From assembly GCA_030682255.1 (NCBI GenBank), contig JAUXOK010000004.1, positions 62,001-126,000 on the forward strand: a DNA stretch of 64,000 bases, given 5' to 3'. The position numbers and the translations under genes are program-made. Numbering within the stretch: position 1 is the stretch's first letter; each line of letters begins with the position of its first letter. This stretch comes from Bacteroidota bacterium (GTDB lineage: Bacteria > Bacteroidota > Bacteroidia > NS11-12g > UBA955). Positions 8,354 through 16,117 of the stretch are shown piece by piece. The notes under the pieces were generated by a model. That model did no database searches, had not been told where the DNA came from, and saw only the letters and a program-made list of their open reading frames with translations.

Positions 8354-10069
8354 TCAAAAATTGTGCAATTGTATCGATGTGGGTCTAATATCTCTAATTT
8401 TTAGTTGTAAATTTTTAAAACCTTTATACTCATTGAGCTCTATGGAGTAACAAACATCAAAAGGTTCGCCCGAGGCAACAAACTCATAAATACCTGACAA
8501 ATTAAATCCAATACCATCCATTTTCATACTCGATTGATATCCTGCAAATTTCAAATGTTTTTCTTTAACAATTCTACTACCAGAGTCAACGATATTATTG
8601 GTTCTAAAAATTGGCGTCATATTACCCGGCCCATGCGGTTTAAATTGATTGAGCACATTGTAAAAATTGGGTGTAATATCTTTAAAATCTATTTCCAAAT
8701 CATAAGCAATTTCGGGTGTTAAAAGATGTTCGGTAGTGTTTTGACTTACTATTTCTTCAAACTTCATAGAAAATGCCTCGAATGACTCTTTTTTGATGGT
8801 TAAACCTGCTGCATATTTATGTCCGCCAAACTGAACCACTAAATCGCCACAAGCACCAATGGCTTCATGAACATCAAAATCCTTGACACTTCTAGCAGAA
8901 CCAGTTAACATGCCATTCACTTCGCTAAAAATGATGGTTGGTTTGTAATACGTTTCTATCAATCTAGAAGCCACAATGCCTATCACACCTTTGTGCCAGT
9001 TTTCGCTATAAAGTACCGTAGATTTTTTAGCCCTCAACTCATCGCTCAACTCCAGAATTTCTTGTGCTTCCTTGGTGATGTCGTTATCTAAATCTTTGCG
9101 CTCTAGGTTATTATCAACCAAAGTTTTGGTATGAAGAAGTGCTTGGTGAAAATCTTTTTCTATTAATAATTTAACCGATGATTTGGCATCTGCCACCCTG
9201 CCTGCTGCATTGATTTTTGGTCCTATACCAAACACAATGTCAGAAGATTCGTATTCTTTTTTAATTTGATAACTTTGTAACAAAGCTTGCAAACCAATAC
9301 AAGGGTCTTCATTCAATTTTTTTAGTCCAAAATAAACCAACACCCTGTTTTCGTCTTTCATATCAACAATGTCGCTGCAAGTGCTCACTGCTACTAAATC
9401 CAAGTATTTACAAACCTGCTCAAAAGGCAAATCGTTGGCTTGGGCATAAGCTTGAATCAATTTAAAACCGATGCCACAACCCGATAATTCCTTGTAAGGA
9501 TATTCGCAATCATTTCTTTTGGGATTCAACAATGCCACCGCTTTTGGCAATTCATCGCCAGGCAAATGGTGGTCGCACACAATGAAATCAATACCTAAGG
9601 ATTTGGCATAAGCAATCAACTCGATAGAGCGGGTGCCACAATCGAGCGCTATGATAAGATTGACATGGGTAGCAGCAGCATAATCAATACCAATTCTAGA
9701 CACGCCATAACCCTCTTTGTATCTATCAGGAATGTAATATTCGATATTGTCGGTATAATGATTGAAATAAGAAAAAACAGTAGCCACAGAAGTGGTGCCA
9801 TCCACATCATAATCGCCATAAACCATGATTCTTTCGTTAGATTTAATGGCATGATTAATTCTTTCGATGGCCAAATCCATGTCCTTCATCAGAAAAGGAT
9901 CGTAGAGGTCGGTTAACTGAGGTCTAAAAAAACGTTTAGCTTCATCCTCCGTTTCAATACCCCTTTGAATCAAAAGCGTGGCAATTGGTTTAGAAACATT
10001 AATGGCTTTAGATAAATGCTCGATTTTGCTATCATTAAGTTTTGGGGAAGCTGTCCAGCGATATGCCAT
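8354..10069 (-). CDS. recJ: Single-stranded-DNA-specific exonuclease RecJ
   Basis: About 571 residues from the chosen start, normal for RecJ. It degrades single-stranded DNA 5' to 3' in recombination and mismatch repair. DHH-family motifs are visible: YGDYDVDGT (motif I), ALDCGT, CDHHLPGD (DHH motif), later GIGPKINAAGR, then the DHHA1 block with GSARS and FGGHKYAAG. An in-frame ATG lies at 10081, but it sits inside a TAAATTTG promoter box (10079-10086), so the ATG at 10069 (MAYRW) is the likelier start. It is the first gene of the recJ-lptB-pth-thioesterase run. Confidence 0.93.
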   Translation of the reverse strand: MAYRWTASPKLNDSKIEHLSKAINVSKPIATLLIQRGIETEDEAKRFFRPQLTDLYDPFLMKDMDLAIERINHAIKSNERIMVYGDYDVDGTTSVATVFSYFNHYTDNIEYYIPDRYKEGYGVSRIGIDYAAATHVNLIIALDCGTRSIELIAYAKSLGIDFIVCDHHLPGDELPKAVALLNPKRNDCEYPYKELSGCGIGFKLIQAYAQANDLPFEQVCKYLDLVAVSTCSDIVDMKDENRVLVYFGLKKLNEDPCIGLQALLQSYQIKKEYESSDIVFGIGPKINAAGRVADAKSSVKLLIEKDFHQALLHTKTLVDNNLERKDLDNDITKEAQEILELSDELRAKKSTVLYSENWHKGVIGIVASRLIETYYKPTIIFSEVNGMLTGSARSVKDFDVHEAIGACGDLVVQFGGHKYAAGLTIKKESFEAFSMKFEEIVSQNTTEHLLTPEIAYDLEIDFKDITPNFYNVLNQFKPHGPGNMTPIFRTNNIVDSGSRIVKEKHLKFAGYQSSMKMDGIGFNLSGIYEFVASGEPFDVCYSIELNEYKGFKNLQLKIRDIRPTSIQLHNF

Positions 10070-10078
10070 AATATGGCG

Positions 10079-10086
10079 CAAATTTA
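10079..10086 (-). promoter_or_regulatory. -7 promoter box of recJ
   Basis: TAAATTTG on the minus strand. Only 9 bases separate it from the ATG at 10069, so the mRNA should have a leader of a few bases at most. No matching -33 element was seen at the usual distance. Confidence 0.5.
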
Positions 10087-10168
10087 ATATAATTTTAACA
10101 ATTATATTGTTTTTGATTAAAGGGCTTGGTATTTAAGGGATAAACGGAAAAAATTATACTAGGCTTAT
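10087..10168. repeat. Repeat fragment D (tail of the module-border repeat)
   Basis: This stretch matches the right-hand tails of RB (15934-16010) and RC (18716-18774). All three share an AACAA-N5-TTGTT inverted repeat followed by TTTGATTA (here 10099-10119), then a GGG-containing stretch, and end in CTTAT. D and RB also share AGGGATAAACGG. D marks the left edge of the accessory island, directly upstream of recJ. Confidence 0.7.
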
Positions 10169-10219
10169 GACTAACCATAGGTTAAGCTCAAAAACATTAC
10201 AAAAAATGGATAAAGTGTT

Positions 10220-10227
10220 TATATTTG
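10220..10227 (+). promoter_or_regulatory. -7 promoter box for the antiporter gene
   Basis: TATATTTG matches TAnnTTTG. Predicted transcription start is near 10233, giving a leader of about 57 bases that contains the G9 tract. No clear -33 TTG was found. Confidence 0.45.
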
Positions 10228-10244
10228 CGCTAAGATGCTTGATT

Positions 10245-10253
10245 GGGGGGGGG
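10245..10253 (+). other. Homopolymeric G9 tract in the antiporter leader
   Basis: Nine consecutive G residues lie between the -7 box and the start codon of the antiporter gene, in otherwise very AT-rich DNA. Such tracts slip during replication in many bacteria. It lies outside the coding region, so length change would alter mRNA leader structure or spacing rather than reading frame. Confidence 0.75.
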
Positions 10254-10289
10254 AATTGATATAAATAACTTAAAAAAAATAATTAGGAG

Positions 10290-11747
10290 ATGAATTTAAC
10301 AATTGAAAATATACTCTTAGTTGGGTCTCTTTTGCTTTTTGTGAGTATTATAGTTGGCAAAACCTCCTATAAATTTGGTGTTCCTACCTTGTTGCTCTTT
10401 TTAGCTATCGGCATGTTGGCTGGTTCAGATGGCATTGGCGGAATCAATTTTGACAATCCTCAACTTGCACAATTTATTGGCATTGTTTCGTTAAATTTTA
10501 TTTTGTTTTCGGGTGGTTTAGATACCAATTGGGTTACAGTAAAACCGATTTTAAAAGAAGGAATTGTTTTATCTACGGTTGGTGTATTGCTTACAGCTGT
10601 ATCGCTTGGCACATTTGTTTGGTTTATCACAGATTTTACAATTTATGAAAGTATGTTGTTGGGTTCTATTGTTTCATCTACAGATGCTGCTGCTGTATTT
10701 TCAATTTTACGTTCAAAAAGTCTTGCCCTAAAAACCAATCTACGCCCAACTTTAGAATTAGAAAGTGGCAGCAACGATCCAATGGCTTATGTGTTGACAA
10801 TAGCTTGTCTAACTCTGGTGGTTAATCAAGACCAAAGCATCTTAAACATTATACCCCTATTTTTTCAACAAATGATTTTAGGTGCCATTGCAGGTTATGT
10901 TTTTGGCAGATTAAGCAAATTAATCATTAATAAAATCAAATTAGATTTTGAGGGACTTTATCCTGTTTTAGTAATAGCCTTGATGTTTATTACATTTTCT
11001 GCAACAGATTTTGTTGGAGGAAATGGATTTTTGGCTATTTATATCTGTGCGGTATATCTTGGAAATCAGGAGTTGATACATAAAAAAACCATTCTAAAAA
11101 TGTTTGATGGCATGGCTTGGTTGATGCAAATAGTATTGTTTCTAACCTTAGGTTTATTGGTTTTTCCATCTCAAATTATACCATATTTCGGAATAGGAAT
11201 TCTTATTTCCTTGTTTTTAATCATCGTAGCCCGACCGATAAGTGTTTTCATTAGTTTGATGTTTTTTAAAATGAAATTGCGAAGAAGATTTTATATCTCT
11301 TGGGTTGGTTTGCGAGGTGCCGTTCCCATTGTATTTGCAACATATCCGCTTTTGGCAGGCATAGACAAAGCAAATATGATTTTTAACATTGTTTTTTTTA
11401 TATCCGTAACATCGGTGTTGATACAAGGCACAACACTTTCTATTGTTGCCAAATGGCTTAAAGTAGCATTACCCGAAAAAGTAAAAAAGATTTCGGAAAT
11501 GGATAAACTCATATTAGAACTACCAAAATCTAATCTTCAAGAGTTTGAAATTTTGTCAGATTTTAAATCTGTTAACAAAAGAATTGTTGATTTAAATTTT
11601 CCAAAAAATGCATTTATCATAATGATAAAAAGAAATGGAGCATTTATCCGCCCTGGCGGTTCTACGATTATTGAATCAAAAGATGTTTTGATGGTGTTAG
11701 CAGACAATGAGGCAGATTTTAATAAAGTAAACAAATGTTTGATATAG
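10290..11747 (+). CDS. Potassium/proton antiporter, NhaP2/CvrA-like
   Basis: A 485-residue CPA1-type cation/proton antiporter with about 12 membrane segments through residue 385. Family motifs are SSTDAAAVFSILR and LESGSNDPMAY (the ND pair in the ion-binding site), GGNGFLAIY and GLRGAVPIVFATYPL. A cytoplasmic TrkA-C-like regulatory tail follows (about residues 405-485, with FPKNAFIIMIKR and DVLMVLAD). It exports K+ or Na+ in exchange for protons; the ion is inferred. It has its own promoter and stands alone between repeat fragment D and element E1, so it may be cargo of the accessory island. Confidence 0.88.
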   Translation: MNLTIENILLVGSLLLFVSIIVGKTSYKFGVPTLLLFLAIGMLAGSDGIGGINFDNPQLAQFIGIVSLNFILFSGGLDTNWVTVKPILKEGIVLSTVGVLLTAVSLGTFVWFITDFTIYESMLLGSIVSSTDAAAVFSILRSKSLALKTNLRPTLELESGSNDPMAYVLTIACLTLVVNQDQSILNIIPLFFQQMILGAIAGYVFGRLSKLIINKIKLDFEGLYPVLVIALMFITFSATDFVGGNGFLAIYICAVYLGNQELIHKKTILKMFDGMAWLMQIVLFLTLGLLVFPSQIIPYFGIGILISLFLIIVARPISVFISLMFFKMKLRRRFYISWVGLRGAVPIVFATYPLLAGIDKANMIFNIVFFISVTSVLIQGTTLSIVAKWLKVALPEKVKKISEMDKLILELPKSNLQEFEILSDFKSVNKRIVDLNFPKNAFIIMIKRNGAFIRPGGSTIIESKDVLMVLADNEADFNKVNKCLI

Positions 11748-11884
11748 ATTAGTTAAGCCGTTGTACATTCGGTTTTTACTTTCATATTGTTTGTTTGTGG
11801 CTTTTTTGGTCTATACTCATATCACCAAAAACAAACAAAGGATTAAACACAGAAAGAAAACTTTAAAAACCGTTTAAATCTTTT

Positions 11885-12091
11885 GGGCGCCTGATACTCC
11901 TTTCAATCGTGAGACCGCTTCGCTAAGTTCCTCGCCCTCCGTCTCGGTTCAACCGAGACTACGGTCAAGGGGCGCATTCGGTTTGCTCTAGTTCACAAAC
12001 AATATGCTTCAGTTAGAACGATTTATTGGAAAGTGTAGCTTGAATAAAGGTTGGTAAATAGGCACAAAAGGCAACATGAAATGGGCGTTTG
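11885..12091. repeat. Element E1 (first copy of a structured intergenic element)
   Basis: This is the notable part of the 350-base gap after the antiporter gene. It shares ordered blocks with E2 (16118-16389): GGGCGCCTRATAC...GAGACCGCTTCGCTAA (11885-11926, about 37 of 42 positions alike), GCATTCGGTTTGCT (to 11987), CGATTTATTGG (12019-12029) and AAATGGGCGTTTG (12079-12091). The variable middle contains a tight hairpin, GTCTCGG...CCGAGAC (11941-11959). A second inverted repeat, AAGGCAA...TTGCCTT, lies at its right end. The rest of the gap shows no gene. It lies just downstream of the protease gene (minus strand). Confidence 0.65.
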
Positions 12092-12099
12092 CCTTGTGT

Positions 12100-12939
12100 T
12101 CAATTTTTCGTTGGTTTAGGTATAACTTTTTCAAATTCTTGTATGACTTTGGATGAAATTACACAACCAAGATTGGCTGGAATTCTAGATCGAAAAATAG
12201 AGTCGAAAGTTGTAGGGATATTTATAGTTTCAATTTTTCCTGTTGCATTCCATTCATGACCTCCATAAAGTACGCCTACAAAATAAAATTTTTCATCACG
12301 ACCAGCCAACCTAGTACCTGCTGAATTCACAACATTAAGTCCTTCTTTATACAAAAATACTGGACTTCCACTTGAGCCCGGAAATGCGGCTATGTCAATC
12401 AGAAACTCATTCCTGCCGTTATAAGGAAGACCAGGTTTTGTAGCTGTCACTCCTTTTCTAAATATTGGTCTGTTGTTATGCTCGTCAGAAAGTCCAATCG
12501 GGTATCCTACCATTAGAACATCTTCAAGTTCTGAGAAGGTACTAAATTTTTCAAGTGATGGAACTATGTCTGTAGTAATTCGTGACCAGCGTATATTTGA
12601 GCCGAGGTTTTGTTCGAAAGTCTTCAAAATATTCCCGAATGTTGTTGCGCAAAGGTCAATTTTTTCGTTCGGATGATTTACCCATAAATTTTTTGTTGGG
12701 ATGCGAATAGTCGGAAAGTCTCTGAATAATGGGTTACCTTCTTCGTCCATTTGAGTTAATCGAAAAGTGGTTTCTATCGAGTTCTCAATTACATGCTTAT
12801 TGGTAATTAAAATTGGCACATGGCTACTTGCGTCTCCATGCAGAGAAAATATAAATCCGGTTCCCGATGATTTCGTTCCGTCTGCTTTTGTGCAAACAAG
12901 TCGTGTTACACAATATGCAATGTTTTCTGTATTTATCAT
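12100..12939 (-). CDS. Trypsin-like serine protease, cytoplasmic
   Basis: 279 residues with a chymotrypsin/HtrA-type fold and no signal peptide, so it should act in the cytoplasm. The triad is visible: His in TNKHVIE (about residue 49), Asp in EKIDLCA (about 95) and Ser in FPGSSGSPVF (about 192). Early SSGTGFIFS is the first beta strand typical of stand-alone trypsin-like domains. It is the second gene of a two-gene unit, 53 bases after the nuclease-like gene, inside a repeat-bordered module. Proteases of this kind are found in several anti-phage systems. A defence role here is inference. Confidence 0.8.
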   Translation of the reverse strand: MINTENIAYCVTRLVCTKADGTKSSGTGFIFSLHGDASSHVPILITNKHVIENSIETTFRLTQMDEEGNPLFRDFPTIRIPTKNLWVNHPNEKIDLCATTFGNILKTFEQNLGSNIRWSRITTDIVPSLEKFSTFSELEDVLMVGYPIGLSDEHNNRPIFRKGVTATKPGLPYNGRNEFLIDIAAFPGSSGSPVFLYKEGLNVVNSAGTRLAGRDEKFYFVGVLYGGHEWNATGKIETINIPTTFDSIFRSRIPANLGCVISSKVIQEFEKVIPKPTKN

Positions 12940-12992
12940 ATTAAATTATCCAAGCCATTGTTGGTGTACCCTCAGCATTTATAAAAATTCAG

Positions 12993-14072
12993 TTAAGCGG
13001 ATTCCTTTGACTTATCATAACTTTCAACAATTTTAATGAGCGTTTCAGAGAATTTGAAAATGTCATCAACTGAATTGATTTCATTTTTAATTTCTTTTTT
13101 TTGTTCGTCAAGCGTAACAAAATATTTTTTACTTCCATTGAAATATAATCTGCAAATGGTTTTACGATTGTTATCGTCAAGTAAAATTGCAAAATATGAT
13201 TGTGCATCACGATAAGAAACCCTTGTTGCACTAATTTTTTGCCTTACAATTGTTTTTACAATCATAAACCCTTCCAATTCCTCTTCTGTAGTTACAACTT
13301 TGTTTTCGTCTGCTTTTGCTTGTTCGGCTTGGATGGCTTCTTGTTCTTTTGTCTTTTCATCTTCCTTTGTCAAAGCTGTTTTTAATCTTTCTGTAATTAG
13401 TTCACTTATATGTTGTTGAATAGATTTTTTTGTAAGATTAGTAAATTGCTCTAAAACTTTTGCCGTTACAACACTTGGGTAAACTTGTTTTGCAAAATGT
13501 TTTACAAATTCAGGAGTTGGATTAACAAGTTCTTGTTGTAATAAATGTTTTAATTCGTTCGTGTATTTTAGTTCACTTGCTGTATTAGTAATACTTTCTG
13601 CATCAAAAACAGATTTATGAAATTTCTTTAATTCTTCTATTTGGTTGTCCTTAATCTCATTGATATTAAATTCTAAAAATGGTTTTTCATCCATTTTATT
13701 TGCATCTACTAAATCTGAATAAAATCTATAAGAAATTCCATTTGTTAATAGTCCAAATTTGGCTTTTGAAACATGGAAATATCTTAAAATTTGACCATCG
13801 TGTATATTTAAATTTTGAGCCCAATGTTTACATTCTATCAAAATCGTTGGTGTACCATCTTTAAAAATTGCATAATCAATTTTTTCTCCTTTTTTAGTTC
13901 CAATATCAGTTATGTATTCTGGAACAACCTCTAATGGATTAAAGACATCATACCCTAATACCTGAAGAAAAGGCATTATAAAAGCATTCTTTGTTGCTTC
14001 CTCTGTATTTATTTGTTCTTTTAGTTTGTTAACTCTGTCTCCTAATTGTTTGATTTGATCTTTAAAATCCAT
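12993..14072 (-). CDS. HsdR N-terminal-domain (type I restriction-like) nuclease protein
   Basis: 359 residues. Residues about 1-150 look like the PD-(D/E)xK nuclease domain found at the N-terminus of HsdR: a helical start, then GEKIDYAIF (Asp), TPTILIECKHW (E-x-K) and a Gln-containing helix GQILRYF. The middle is helical and charged (about 165-255). The C-terminal part (about 255-350) has FMIVKTIVRQ and SYFAILLDDNNRKTICRLYFN, a beta-rich domain often attached to such stand-alone nucleases. No helicase motor is present, so it is not a complete type I enzyme. It heads a two-gene unit with the trypsin-like protease. Cleavage activity is inferred from the motif. Confidence 0.8.
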   Translation of the reverse strand: MDFKDQIKQLGDRVNKLKEQINTEEATKNAFIMPFLQVLGYDVFNPLEVVPEYITDIGTKKGEKIDYAIFKDGTPTILIECKHWAQNLNIHDGQILRYFHVSKAKFGLLTNGISYRFYSDLVDANKMDEKPFLEFNINEIKDNQIEELKKFHKSVFDAESITNTASELKYTNELKHLLQQELVNPTPEFVKHFAKQVYPSVVTAKVLEQFTNLTKKSIQQHISELITERLKTALTKEDEKTKEQEAIQAEQAKADENKVVTTEEELEGFMIVKTIVRQKISATRVSYRDAQSYFAILLDDNNRKTICRLYFNGSKKYFVTLDEQKKEIKNEINSVDDIFKFSETLIKIVESYDKSKESA

Positions 14073-14107
14073 GATATATATAATCGTTTTTTTAGTTAAT
14101 TGATTTT

Positions 14108-14208
14108 AGTTTAGCTTCCGCAAATTAACCCCATTCTCCTCAACTTTCCAAATCAGAATCATTCCCATGCAGCAGATTTTGGAGAAATTCGTTGGCTTTT
14201 GCCACTTT
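14108..14208. repeat. Module-border repeat, copy RA
   Basis: This copy matches RB and RC almost base for base over about 88 bases (two differences from RB, between CAAATTAACCCC and TTTTGCCACTTT). Its left edge is cut at AGTTTAGCTTCCGC, so it lacks the hairpin carried by RB and RC. The right edge diverges at 14209, although encoded protein similarity continues. It separates the nuclease/protease module from the restriction-modification module. Confidence 0.85.
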
Positions 14209-14262
14209 ATCGAAGCCATTGATTGGTGTTATCACCAACGGCTCAAAGGGTGTTATAGTCAT
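14140..14262 (-). CDS. 40-residue ORF carrying the border-repeat C-terminus
   Basis: An ATG-initiated frame of 40 residues begins 6 bases after the HNH gene stop and ends with the same residues (KVAKANEFLQ...DSDLES) encoded by the gene-end remnants in RB and RC. Its N-terminal half (PFEPLVITPINGFD) aligns in length with the NPRKPIDLVKALPHH part of RC: P-x-x-P-[IL]-x-[IL], then KVAK. So either this is a short real protein of the family, or a remnant that kept an ATG by chance. A TTGGTG-ttat-CACCAA palindrome falls within its codons. Function unknown. Confidence 0.4.
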   Translation of the reverse strand: MTITPFEPLVITPINGFDKVAKANEFLQNLLHGNDSDLES

Positions 14263-14268
14263 CTCATC

Positions 14269-14682
14269 TTAACTCTGCATATTGCCACCATTTTTTATCC
14301 AATCTATTCCTCTTTGCAAAACTTCGGGGTCGTCATTAAACTTTCCAATGCTTGTATTGCAACTACTGCAAAGCCAACCCCTAATACTACCGTCTATATG
14401 ACTATGATCTAATACCACGTCATTTTTATGTTCTCTGATAAAGCATTTCAAACAGATAGGACAAGTAAATTCTTCGCCTATTTGTGGTCTTGGATGTTTT
14501 GCTTCGAATTCCGCCTTTTGTTTTGGGTCAGCTTTGACCTTTTTGGCGTAACACTCTCTACATACTGGTCTCCTTAAAACTCTATTATCCTTTCCATATT
14601 GATTTGGTGCAAAAGCTTCGATTTCTTTTTCGATTTTACATACTTTACAGACCTTAAATTGCTTGTGTAACATAATCTTCAA
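14269..14682 (-). CDS. HNH endonuclease, recombination endonuclease VII-like
   Basis: 137 residues. Two CxxC pairs near the start (CKVCK, CREC), then CPIC, and the core LDHSHIDGSIRGWLCSSCN with FNDDPEVL match the endonuclease VII-type HNH/zinc fold. The LDHxH is the catalytic ββα-metal segment. Its start overlaps the end of the methyltransferase gene by 29 bases, so the two are translationally linked. The pairing suggests it is the cleaving half of a type II restriction-modification unit. Recognition sequence unknown. A later start at MLHKQ (3 codons in) is also possible. Confidence 0.82.
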   Translation of the reverse strand: MKIMLHKQFKVCKVCKIEKEIEAFAPNQYGKDNRVLRRPVCRECYAKKVKADPKQKAEFEAKHPRPQIGEEFTCPICLKCFIREHKNDVVLDHSHIDGSIRGWLCSSCNTSIGKFNDDPEVLQRGIDWIKNGGNMQS

Positions 14683-15514
14683 TTACATTTAGTTGTTGGG
14701 CTATGTTAATTCTTTTCTCTGCTATGTTGCAATAATCTTTTATAATTTCGCTTCCAATGAAATTTCTATTTTCTAAGATTGCCATTTTTGCAACGGTTCC
14801 ACTTCCTATCATTGGGTCATAAATCAGGTCGCCTTCGTTTGACCAAGACTCTATATGGTCTCTTGCTAACTTTTCAGGAAATATTGCAGGATGTTCATAA
14901 GCAAACTCGTCACTAGCCGAGTGCCCCTTTCCTATGTTATATTCCCAAATATTTGTTCTTCTTCCATATTCACCATATCCTCCTCTACTGACTTTTAGAA
15001 GCTCTCCATTTTGAAGTCGCTTAGTTCCATTGTCACCTTTTCTTGATTCTTTGTTTTCTCTGTCTGTAATGAGATTAATTGTTTTAGGTCGTCCTTTACT
15101 TAATACAAACATATATTCAAATGACTGCCAATATGTGGTATTATTGCCAACAGCTCCTCTTGGCGGTTTAGAATAAATCATAGTGTCAAAAAGATTGAAG
15201 CCACATTCTTTAAAGAATAATGCTTGTCTAAAAGAATTTCCTGTTTCATTACCATTTGTCGTTGCGTCACTCACTATCCAAACAACTACTCCACCTTGTT
15301 TAGTTATTCTAAAGAGTTCTTTAGCTATACTTTCAAATTGAAATGAGAATCCATTAAATTCTGACTTAATTCCCTTAATGTGATTATTATATGTTCTTAA
15401 ATCATCGTAAGGTGGCGATGTAATTATTAAGTCCACATAATTTTCTGGCATTTTCTTCATAGTTTGAAGACAACACTCATTGTATATAATGTTTTCTTCT
15501 ATCAGATTTTTCAT
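14654..15514 (-). CDS. DNA methyltransferase, N4-cytosine/N6-adenine type (beta class order)
   Basis: 286 residues. The catalytic motif TSPPYDDLR (motif IV, about residues 33-41) comes first and the SAM-binding DPMIGSGTVA (motif I, about 239-248) comes last. This is the beta-type arrangement with the target-recognition region in between, and the ExxxxG-type NRNFIGSE follows motif I. It methylates exocyclic amino groups of A or C; which one is not decidable from sequence. It overlaps the HNH gene, giving a compact two-gene restriction-modification cassette between RA and RB, with its own strong promoter. Confidence 0.9.
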   Translation of the reverse strand: MKNLIEENIIYNECCLQTMKKMPENYVDLIITSPPYDDLRTYNNHIKGIKSEFNGFSFQFESIAKELFRITKQGGVVVWIVSDATTNGNETGNSFRQALFFKECGFNLFDTMIYSKPPRGAVGNNTTYWQSFEYMFVLSKGRPKTINLITDRENKESRKGDNGTKRLQNGELLKVSRGGYGEYGRRTNIWEYNIGKGHSASDEFAYEHPAIFPEKLARDHIESWSNEGDLIYDPMIGSGTVAKMAILENRNFIGSEIIKDYCNIAEKRINIAQQLNVIEDYVTQAI

Positions 15515-15519
15515 AGTTT

Positions 15520-15550
15520 CAAATTTATATCTTTAATTTCTCGGTTCAAA
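15520..15550 (-). promoter_or_regulatory. Consensus promoter of the restriction-modification module
   Basis: On the minus strand, TTTG (15550-15547) and TAAATTTG (15527-15520) are 19 bases apart, a near-perfect Bacteroidota promoter. The ATG at 15514 starts only 5 bases after the -7 box, so the methyltransferase mRNA is predicted to be leaderless. Confidence 0.7.
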
Positions 15551-15643
15551 GTGTGATATTATTTAATTATTAACAGTGTCTTGTTTGGATGTCTCTATTG
15601 AATAGCAAAAAATATCATATATCATATAGGATTTTTTTGTCCG

Positions 15644-15691
15644 AAAAGCTCCCAAAACATTTTTCTTCCTTATATAGGAGTAGCTTTTTTT
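15644..15691. terminator. Bulged hairpin at the left end of RB
   Basis: AAAAG-CTCC (15644-15652) pairs with GGAG (15677-15680) and, after a 3-base bulge TAG, CTTTT (15684-15688), followed by more T. The same structure in RC (18424-18471) has TTCC/GGAA instead of CTCC/GGAG, a paired change that keeps the stem. The A-run/T-run flanks would allow termination in either direction. Confidence 0.5.
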
Positions 15692-15750
15692 GAGATATGT
15701 GTATCTTCCTATTTTTTCAGTTTTCATACCACAAATTAACCCCATTCCCC

Positions 15751-15909
15751 TCAACTTTCCAAATCAGAATCATCCCCATGCAGCAGATTTTGGAGAAATT
15801 CGTTGGCTTTTGCCACTTTGTGGTGGGGCAAAGCTTTAACGAGTTCGAGCGGTTTGTGGGGGTTGTCGGCTTTTTTGAGGGCATTGTTGGTATAGGCATT
15901 GAATAGCAC
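15751..15909 (-). pseudogene. Gene-end remnant in RB (52 codons plus context)
   Basis: The frame reads from an upstream TAG (15910-15912) to a TGA at 15753-15751. It encodes a polar helical C-terminus with KADNPHKPLELVKALPHH and ending HGDDSDLES. The family is not recognised. Compared with RC, most differences are third-position or conservative (L/I, E/D, H/R), the pattern of a selected coding sequence. The upstream gene body is missing. A GTG directly after the TAG could start a 52-residue protein, but RC has no comparable start, so a remnant is more likely. Confidence 0.6.
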
Positions 15910-16117
15910 CTAATATGACACTATTTAAACTATTTTTAACAATTATGTTGTTTTTGATTATGAGGGGTTCTGATTGAGGGATAAACGGTAAACAATTAAA
16001 CCAAGCTTATACAAAGCAAAAGAAAAAAAGTTCAACATTCTTCCTCCGAGACTTCGGAATAAAAAAATCAAAAATCTTATTCCGCTGAATAGCGGAACTT
16101 AAATCAAAAATAAATAA

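Larger units (their letters stand above)
15641..16010. repeat. Module-border repeat, copy RB (most complete)
   Basis: From left to right it holds: a bulged hairpin (15644-15691); a pyrimidine stretch; the conserved core 15732-15830 (one mismatch to RC in about 99 bases); the rest of a minus-strand gene-end remnant (15751-15909); a diverged stretch; and a tail with AACAA-N5-TTGTT (15939-15953), ending in CTTAT at 16010. With E2 it fills most of the 970-base gap between the methyltransferase and AlbA genes. Between them (16011-16117) lie two hairpins, TCCGA/TCGGA (16045-16058) and TTCCGC/GCGGAA (16080-16097). No other gene is seen in the gap. Confidence 0.85.

Noticed and set aside
10069-10081. 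Longer recJ start (MRHI at 10081)
   Set aside because: The ATG lies inside the TAAATTTG promoter box, and MAYRW at 10069 gives a normal RecJ N-terminus.
10285-10289. Shine-Dalgarno AGGAG before the antiporter ATG
   Set aside because: It abuts the ATG with no spacing, so it cannot work as a normal ribosome-binding site.
11941-11960. tRNA-like GGTTCAA in E1
   Set aside because: The loop is 5 rather than 7 bases and there is no acceptor, D or anticodon arm around it.
11751-12099. Integron attC site
   Set aside because: A GCCGTTGTAC word is near but does not fit GTTRRRY; no paired core sites at proper spacing and no integrase in the window.
15697-15906. Plus-strand ORFs inside RA, RB and RC (MQQILEKFVGFCHF)
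   Set aside because: They recur only because the repeat recurs. Substitutions between copies fall at third positions of the minus-strand frame, so the coding strand is the minus strand.
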